From NCBI GenBank assembly GCA_048498515.1, contig JBEHXV010000012.1:70875-134874 (forward strand): DNA of 64,000 nt, given 5' to 3'. The notes beneath the pieces were generated by a model that was not told the DNA's origin, did not search any database, and saw only the letters and a program-made list of their open reading frames with translations. This DNA is from UBA4416 sp048498515 (GTDB lineage: Bacteria > Bacteroidota > Bacteroidia > B-17B0 > Aurantibacillaceae). Made by a program: the position numbers and the translations under genes. Shown here piece by piece: positions 59,859 through 64,000 of the stretch (the first letter of the stretch is position 1; every line of letters begins with the position of its first letter).

Positions 59859-60422
59859 TTATTTTTTCACACGCTCTACATAAGTAGCAGTACGTGTATC
59901 CACTTTCACAAAATCGCCTTCGTTGCAAAATAAAGGAACGTTTACCGTTGCGCCCGAATCCAAGGTTGCAGGTTTTAAGGTGTTGGTAGCTGTATCGCCT
60001 TTCACGCCCGGTTCTGCGTATGTAATTTCGCAAACCACAAAGGTTGGTGCCTCTGCTAAAATAACCGTATCGCCTTCAAACGAGATCTTTACTTCCATTT
60101 CTTCCTTTAAGAACTGGAAACTGTCGCCGAATAATTTTACCGGAACATATACCTGCTCAAATGTTTCCTTATCCATGCATACAGCAAATTCACCTTCCTG
60201 GTAAATGTACTGCATGTTTTTATAATCAACACGTACTATTTCTACTGTTTCGCCCGAACGGAAACGGTTCTCAATTTGTTTTCCATTGATCAGGTTCTTC
60301 ATTTTTCCCTGGTAAAAAGCGCGTAAGTTTCCCGGTGTGCGGTGCTGCCACTCAATTACCTGCATTAATTCATTATTAAACCTGATGATCGATCCTACGT
60401 TGATATCGCCTGTATCTGCCAT
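59859..60422 (-). CDS. efp: Translation elongation factor P, Asn at the tip
   Basis: 187 residues, full length with three domains. TEPGLKGDTATN-like YAEPGVKGDTATNTLKPAT and VPLFCNEGDFVKVDTRT are diagnostic. EF-P relieves ribosome stalling at proline runs. The tip loop is RTPGNLRAF: the residue aligned with E. coli Lys34 (or Pseudomonas Arg32) is Asn32, so lysylation or rhamnosylation at that place is not possible. The loop is otherwise conserved. The start lies 35 nt after the accA stop, so both are co-transcribed. Confidence 0.96.
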   Translation of the reverse strand: MADTGDINVGSIIRFNNELMQVIEWQHRTPGNLRAFYQGKMKNLINGKQIENRFRSGETVEIVRVDYKNMQYIYQEGEFAVCMDKETFEQVYVPVKLFGDSFQFLKEEMEVKISFEGDTVILAEAPTFVVCEITYAEPGVKGDTATNTLKPATLDSGATVNVPLFCNEGDFVKVDTRTATYVERVKK

Positions 60423-60457
60423 AATCTGTTTTTTTATAATTGTTTTATGTGTTAATT

Positions 60458-61420
60458 TTAATCTTCCAGTTCATGCACCACACCCATGGCGCTGAATTTT
60501 TCAATACGCGCGTTAATGCGCTCGTCGGGTGTTTGTTTTTTCAAGCCCGCCAGGTGTTTCAGGATCTCCTGTTTAACGGTAGCGAACATGGCGGCCTGAT
60601 CGTTGTGGGCGCCTCCTAATGGTTCTTTAATGATGCCATCAATCAGCCCATTACCATTCATGTCTTCCGCTGTTAATTTAAGCGCTTCGGCAGCTGTTTC
60701 CTTAAAACTCCAGCTTCTCCACAAGATAGAGGAGCACGACTCGGGCGAAATAACCGAGTACCAGGTATTTTCAAGCATCAACACCTTGTCGCCAATGCCA
60801 ATTCCCAATGCACCACCGCTGGCGCCTTCGCCAATAATAATGCAAATTACCGGCACTTTAAGCTGGGTCATTTCCAGTAAATTGCGGGCAATGGCTTCGC
60901 CTTGTCCCCGCTCTTCCGCTTCCAGGCCCGGGTAAGCGCCGGGAGTATCAATAAAGGTCACAATAGGCTTATTGAACTTTTCAGCCATTTTCATTAAACG
61001 CAGGGCTTTTCGGTAGCCCTCAGGATTTGCCATCCCAAATCGCCTGATCTGCCGCATTTTAGTATTGATCCCTTTTTGCTGGCCAATGAACATAACGGTT
61101 TGCCCGTCAATATCACCAAAACCGCCAACCATGGCTTTATCGTCACCTACGGTACGGTCGCCATGCAGTTCAATAAAAGTACTGTTTGAAACGGCATCAA
61201 TATAAGCTAAGGTATAAGGTCTTTCCGGGTGACGGCTTAACTGTACGCGTTGCCAGGCCGTTAAGTTGGAGAAAAGCTCTTCCTTTTTTGAAAGAATCTT
61301 CGCTTCCAGGTCGGCAATGGGCTTACTCATATCAACCTTGCTTTTTTCGGCAACACCTTTGAGTTTTTCCAGTTCTTCGTTCAGCTCCTGAATTGGTTTT
61401 TCAAAATCAAGATAGATCAT
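60458..61420 (-). CDS. accA: Acetyl-CoA carboxylase carboxyltransferase subunit alpha
   Basis: 320 residues, the usual length. A helical N-terminus (about 1-55), then the crotonase-like core with FIELHGDRTVGDDKAMVGG, TFIDTPGAYPGLEAEERGQ, IIGEGASGGALGIGIGD and SVISPESCSSILW. With AccD it moves the carboxyl group from biotin to acetyl-CoA. A perfect -7 box (TATCTTTG) lies 25 nt upstream. It forms a two-gene unit with efp. Confidence 0.97.
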   Translation of the reverse strand: MIYLDFEKPIQELNEELEKLKGVAEKSKVDMSKPIADLEAKILSKKEELFSNLTAWQRVQLSRHPERPYTLAYIDAVSNSTFIELHGDRTVGDDKAMVGGFGDIDGQTVMFIGQQKGINTKMRQIRRFGMANPEGYRKALRLMKMAEKFNKPIVTFIDTPGAYPGLEAEERGQGEAIARNLLEMTQLKVPVICIIIGEGASGGALGIGIGDKVLMLENTWYSVISPESCSSILWRSWSFKETAAEALKLTAEDMNGNGLIDGIIKEPLGGAHNDQAAMFATVKQEILKHLAGLKKQTPDERINARIEKFSAMGVVHELED

Positions 61421-61444
61421 TTATAGTGGTAGTTAGTTAGGGGG

Positions 61445-61452
61445 CAAAGATA
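61445..61452 (-). promoter_or_regulatory. -7 box TATCTTTG for accA-efp
   Basis: A perfect TAnnTTTG match on the minus strand, giving a leader of about 20 nt. Confidence 0.65.
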
Positions 61453-61518
61453 CTAAAAAAATGAAAAATAGCGATTTGTAAGTGATTGATTACCAAGGAA
61501 TGTTTGTAAAAAAGTGCC

Positions 61519-61630
61519 AAATTTAACCCCATAGATGCCTGGAAAGAGGCAATTGCAGGCTTTAGAGTACTAGATTAAAGAACGCTTCAATCAACTCTAT
61601 TCAACCTATGGATCTATGTGGTTAAAAATT
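61519..61630. repeat. Imperfect inverted repeat upstream of ispE
   Basis: TTTAACCCCATAGATGC near 61519 pairs imperfectly with GGATCTATGTGGTTAAAA near 61612. It lies in the divergent accA/ispE gap. Confidence 0.5.
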
Positions 61631-61674
61631 ATTTTTGAGAAAGAGGGTTTCATTAAAATGTATAGTTTTACAAC

Positions 61675-62493
61675 ATGATTTGTTTTCCGAACGCTAAAAT
61701 AAACCTGGGCTTAAATGTTACCGAAAAGCGTGCCGATCATTTTCATAATATAGAAACCGTTTTTTATCCCATTGGTTGGAGCGACGCGTTGGAAATTATA
61801 GAAACGCCCAATGCAGGCCATGAGTTCAACCTGAACCTGAGCGGCATTGCCATACAAGGAACTATTGAAGACAATTTATTGTACAAGGCATATCAACTCA
61901 TCAAACAAAGCAGGGACCTTCCGGCCATTACCGTATACCTGCATAAGGCTTTGCCAATGGGCGCGGGACTTGGCGGTGGAAGCGCCGATGCCGCTTTCTT
62001 TATCAATTTACTGGATCAACAGTTCAACCTGAATTTATCGGAAACCGAACGCCTTGACATAGCAAGGCCTTTGGGCAGCGATTGCGCTTTTTTTATTCAT
62101 AATAAACCGGTTTTCGCCTGCCAAAAAGGCGATGTGTTTAAACCTCTTGAACTGGACCTTAGCAATTACTACATCGCCGTTATTTATCCCGGTGTGCATA
62201 GTAACACAAAAGACGCCTATAGCCTGGTGAAGCCTGGCAAACCAAACAGGTCTATTACAGAGATCATTAAGCAACCCATGGCAACCTGGAAAGCAGAACT
62301 TGTAAACGATTTTGAAACCTCTATTTTCAGTAAGTACCCGGTTGTTGAAAAAACAAAAACGCAACTTTACGAAGCCGGAGCTATTTATGCTTCTATGAGC
62401 GGCAGCGGCAGCGCGGTGTTTGGTCTGTTTGATAAGCTGCCTGTACTTAAAGACTTAGAGCATTTCCCGCGTTGGATCGGGAAGATGCATTAA
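61675..62493 (+). CDS. ispE: 4-diphosphocytidyl-2-C-methyl-D-erythritol kinase
   Basis: 272 residues. GHMP kinase: NAKINLGLNVTEKRADHFHN at the start, the ATP loop PMGAGLGGGSADAAF (about 100-114) and the C-terminal SMSGSGSAVFGLF. It phosphorylates CDP-methylerythritol in the MEP isoprenoid pathway. It is monocistronic and divergent from accA. Confidence 0.97.
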   Translation: MICFPNAKINLGLNVTEKRADHFHNIETVFYPIGWSDALEIIETPNAGHEFNLNLSGIAIQGTIEDNLLYKAYQLIKQSRDLPAITVYLHKALPMGAGLGGGSADAAFFINLLDQQFNLNLSETERLDIARPLGSDCAFFIHNKPVFACQKGDVFKPLELDLSNYYIAVIYPGVHSNTKDAYSLVKPGKPNRSITEIIKQPMATWKAELVNDFETSIFSKYPVVEKTKTQLYEAGAIYASMSGSGSAVFGLFDKLPVLKDLEHFPRWIGKMH

Positions 62494-62498
62494 TAATA

Positions 62499-62619
62499 GG
62501 AACGCGGATAACACTGATTAAATCGATTTTCACGGATTTTTTAGCTTAAGTTGCTTAGGTGTAATCACCAACAAAATTTTATCTGTGTTAATCTGTCAAA
62601 TCCGTTAAATCTGTGTTCC
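62499..62619. repeat. Imperfect inverted repeat downstream of ispE
   Basis: GGAACGCGGATAACACTGAT at 62499 and AATCCGTTAAATCTGTGTTC ending near 62618 form the ends of a ~120-bp AT-rich inverted repeat between convergent genes. Confidence 0.6.
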
Positions 62620-62629
62620 CATCAAAAAA

Positions 62630-63217
62630 CTAAAATCCGATGTTAAAACCTATTTGAACAATAGGATTGGCATAAGGCGACAAAGGCCCCTGGTTCACAT
62701 TGTAAAAGATCATGGCTATAAAACTGCCATTCTCCGAGAATGGCTGCCTGTAACCTCCGCCAAGCAATATATTATCAACCCAGGCCCTGGTATTGGGCAA
62801 TGGCGAGGTAAAATCGGGAACACTTAAATGGTCCCAACCTACTTGTGCAAATAAATTGTCCAATACAAAATACCTCGCAAAGGCATTACTGCCGTAAATG
62901 GTTGACACATATTTTTGCCCGCCATAGTTTTGGCTGAAATAATTATAGGTAAAGCCGCCACCTAGCGAAAACTTTTTGGTAACCTTGCAACCTACCAGTG
63001 GCTGAACATTAATATAAGTGGTGGAGCCAAACCATGCCCCTACGTTTCCACCAAAATACAAACGGTCAATAAACCGATCGAACTCCTGTGGTTGGGGGTT
63101 TAGCCCCGGTGGCGGGTTTTGTGACGGGGGCGGCGTTGAGGGAGGCAAAGGCGTGTCCTGTGAAAACCCCATAAAGGTGCTGCACACAAATACAATGCTA
63201 TATAAGGCCTTTTTCAT
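62630..63217 (-). CDS. Outer-membrane protein with Pro-rich N-terminus
   Basis: 195 residues. Signal peptide (about 1-19, ending GFSQ), a Pro-rich segment (about 20-45, PLPPSTPPPSQNPPPGLNPQ), then strands of a small barrel (FGGNVGAWFGSTTYINVQPL, FSLGGGFTYNYFSQNYGG, VQIGFNIGF with terminal Phe). The Pro run is an odd spacer that may cross the periplasm. It is one base after the DUF4834 gene. Confidence 0.75.
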   Translation of the reverse strand: MKKALYSIVFVCSTFMGFSQDTPLPPSTPPPSQNPPPGLNPQPQEFDRFIDRLYFGGNVGAWFGSTTYINVQPLVGCKVTKKFSLGGGFTYNYFSQNYGGQKYVSTIYGSNAFARYFVLDNLFAQVGWDHLSVPDFTSPLPNTRAWVDNILLGGGYRQPFSENGSFIAMIFYNVNQGPLSPYANPIVQIGFNIGF

Positions 63218-63218
63218 A

Positions 63219-63452
63219 TTATTTTATTTCTTCATAATCAACATATTCGCCATCGCCTGGTTTAAAATGCGTTTTAGGTTTTGAGTTAACATCTACCCTT
63301 ACTTCTCCTTCTTTTTGCCGGTTTGAATTATGCTGGGATGAATACCCTTCATGGCTCTGTGTTTGTGTTCTTGCTTTCGAAACATTTTTAAAGGCATCGT
63401 ATATTTTCCATACAACCCACAGAATGATAACTGTCCAGATTACATCACGCAC
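63219..63452 (-). CDS. DUF4834-like small membrane protein
   Basis: 77 residues from GTG at 63452. One N-terminal membrane helix (about 4-19, VIWTVIILWVVWKIYDAF), a polar linker and the end GEYVDYEEIK, which matches the C-terminal signature of DUF4834. The longer frame from TTG at 63476 would start inside a perfect -7 box, so it is rejected. It is the first gene of a pair with the outer-membrane protein. Confidence 0.75.
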   Translation of the reverse strand: MRDVIWTVIILWVVWKIYDAFKNVSKARTQTQSHEGYSSQHNSNRQKEGEVRVDVNSKPKTHFKPGDGEYVDYEEIK

Positions 63453-63473
63453 TGCTTTCGATTTTTGTTGATA

Positions 63474-63481
63474 CAAAATTA
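63474..63481 (-). promoter_or_regulatory. -7 box TAATTTTG for the DUF4834 pair
   Basis: A perfect TAnnTTTG match on the minus strand, ending 22 nt before the GTG at 63452. Confidence 0.6.
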
Positions 63482-63618
63482 CGTTATTTAATCATAGCAA
63501 CAGGCAATTAACATAATTTGATGTTTGGGCAGGTTATATTGTAGAATAATGTAGGTTTATTTTAATCAACTTCTATTACTTCTTTCTTTTAGTACTTCCT
63601 TTTCTTCCTTGATGAGGG

Positions 63619-63639
63619 CAATTGTGTAGTACACAATTG
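63619..63639. repeat. 21-bp perfect palindrome
   Basis: CAATTGTGTA (63619-63628), G, TACACAATTG (63630-63639), eight bases before the ATG of the small ORF; operator-like or an element end. Confidence 0.75.
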
Positions 63640-63646
63640 AGCCGGC

Positions 63647-63775
63647 ATGTGGGTAGAGGAACAAAAGAAATCAAGAACGAAAACCAACCGCCATTTTTTG
63701 CGCACAGGCCTGCCCAGGAAACGGAGTAAAAAATGGCGGTTCACACTTTTCGTTCACGCCCACGCGCTGCCCTAA
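63647..63775 (+). CDS. Small basic ORF inside an inverted repeat, doubtful
   Basis: 42 codons from ATG: MWVEEQKKSRTKTNRHF at the start and KWRFTLFVHAHALP at the end, very basic. The frame spans an inverted repeat whose 14-bp arms (AACCGCCATTTTTT and its complement at 63686-63699 and 63728-63741) lie inside it, so the sequence could be shaped by structure and not by coding. No family is recognised. Confidence 0.2.
   Translation: MWVEEQKKSRTKTNRHFLRTGLPRKRSKKWRFTLFVHAHALP
63677..63755. repeat. Inverted repeat with two arm pairs
   Basis: AACCGCCATTTTTT (63686-63699) and AAAAAATGGCGGTT (63728-63741) pair perfectly. Further out AACGAAAA and TTTTCGTT also pair. The loop holds CAGGCCTG. Confidence 0.8.
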
Positions 63776-63877
63776 TACTATTTATTTTCAAGCCAGATAT
63801 TTTCTCTTTTGAACAATTTATTCTTGGTTTATATCCTATATTGACACATAAGCCATTACAAAGCAGCGCGCAGGCCT

Positions 63878-63997
63878 GTCAAAACGCGGAGCCGGTGAGC
63901 TGTGAATTTTAATTTTTTTAGTTGAGCCTGAAAAACCTTCAGTGTTTTTCAGTTGCGAAACTTAAAAATTAAAAGAGCGGGCTGCGATCGTTTTGAC
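63878..63997. repeat. Three-tier nested inverted repeat at the window edge
   Basis: GTCAAAACG (63878-63886) pairs with CGTTTTGAC (63989-63997); TTTTAATTTTT (63907-63917) with AAAAATTAAAA (63964-63974); CTGAAAAA (63928-63935) with TTTTTCAG (63945-63952). It looks like one long folded element. Confidence 0.75.
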
Positions 63998-64000
63998 TTG

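Larger units (their letters stand above)
63482..64000. other. Gene-poor stretch with structured, repeat-like DNA
   Basis: 519 bases with no convincing gene. They hold a 21-bp palindrome at 63619, a 42-codon ORF inside an inverted repeat at 63647-63775, and a nested inverted repeat from 63878 to the edge. Two parts share the string CAGGCCTG followed by C/A-rich GGAG motifs, hinting at related elements. Confidence 0.6.

Noticed and set aside
1..64000. tRNA, rRNA, insertion sequences, phage genes and known defence systems
   Set aside because: None was seen; the holin-like gene at 4936 is a chromosomal family without other phage genes around it.

Overview
The window is from a member of the Bacteroidota. 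It carries type IX secretion (T9SS) parts and cargo (PorP/SprF, type A and type B C-terminal sorting domains) and promoters with the Bacteroidota -7 box TAnnTTTG. It also has tandem SH[ND]LxxP histidine kinases and an ABC-permease/M1-peptidase fusion typical of the phylum. Base composition is moderately AT-rich and uniform. No phage, insertion sequence, CRISPR array, rRNA or tRNA is visible. The phylum is certain; class and genus cannot be read from the sequence.

Region 1 (1-17.9 kb) is a signalling and stress-type block. It holds sigma-54 (rpoN), an NtrC-type activator with two downstream kinases, another CHASE3 kinase, a hybrid kinase cut by the left edge, three free receiver proteins and one receiver with a membrane tail. 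Between them lie many small proteins (YtxH-like, holin-X-like, DUF2541-like, DUF1328, PRPP-synthetase-like, DUF2383/PA2169-like, small lipoproteins). Eleven copies of a TGGYAY-N4-TTTTA-like element were found here, ten of them 37-61 nt upstream of these genes; the eleventh precedes a gene-less unit that ends in a perfect terminator and looks like a small RNA. The element has the GG of a sigma-54 -24 box but lacks the usual -12 GC. This is the best candidate in the window for an undescribed regulon.

Region 2 (17.9-25.4 kb, minus strand) is a tight four-gene surface operon: a repeat-rich adhesin-like protein, a small type B T9SS cargo protein, PorP/SprF, and a large OmpA/PD40 protein. Region 3 (25.6-32.8 kb, plus) has ExbB-ExbD-TonB, folC, an M1 peptidase lipoprotein, a tryptophan-rich secreted protein and an ECF sigma/anti-sigma pair. 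Region 4 (32.9-43.1 kb) has a large T9SS adhesin, a radical SAM/SPASM enzyme divergent from kynureninase, an SGNH hydrolase, a TPR-SpoIIE phosphatase, tatC and an AhpD-like protein. Region 5 (43.3-50.1 kb, minus) has an ABC-2 permease/M1 fusion with its ATPase, and a Kup potassium transporter.

Region 6 (50.3-59.7 kb, plus) is seven genes with gaps of 18 nt or less. Three tandem paralogous T9SS surface proteins are followed by a histidine kinase and a FecCD/BtuCD-type importer (binding lipoprotein, permease, ATPase). This suggests surface proteins, a sensor and metal-chelate uptake expressed together. Region 7 (59.8-63.5 kb) has accA-efp (an EF-P with Asn at the tip position), ispE and a DUF4834/outer-membrane pair. 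The last 520 bases hold no clear gene but contain three strong palindromic structures. Several intergenic gaps carry inverted-repeat elements resembling dispersed genomic repeats.
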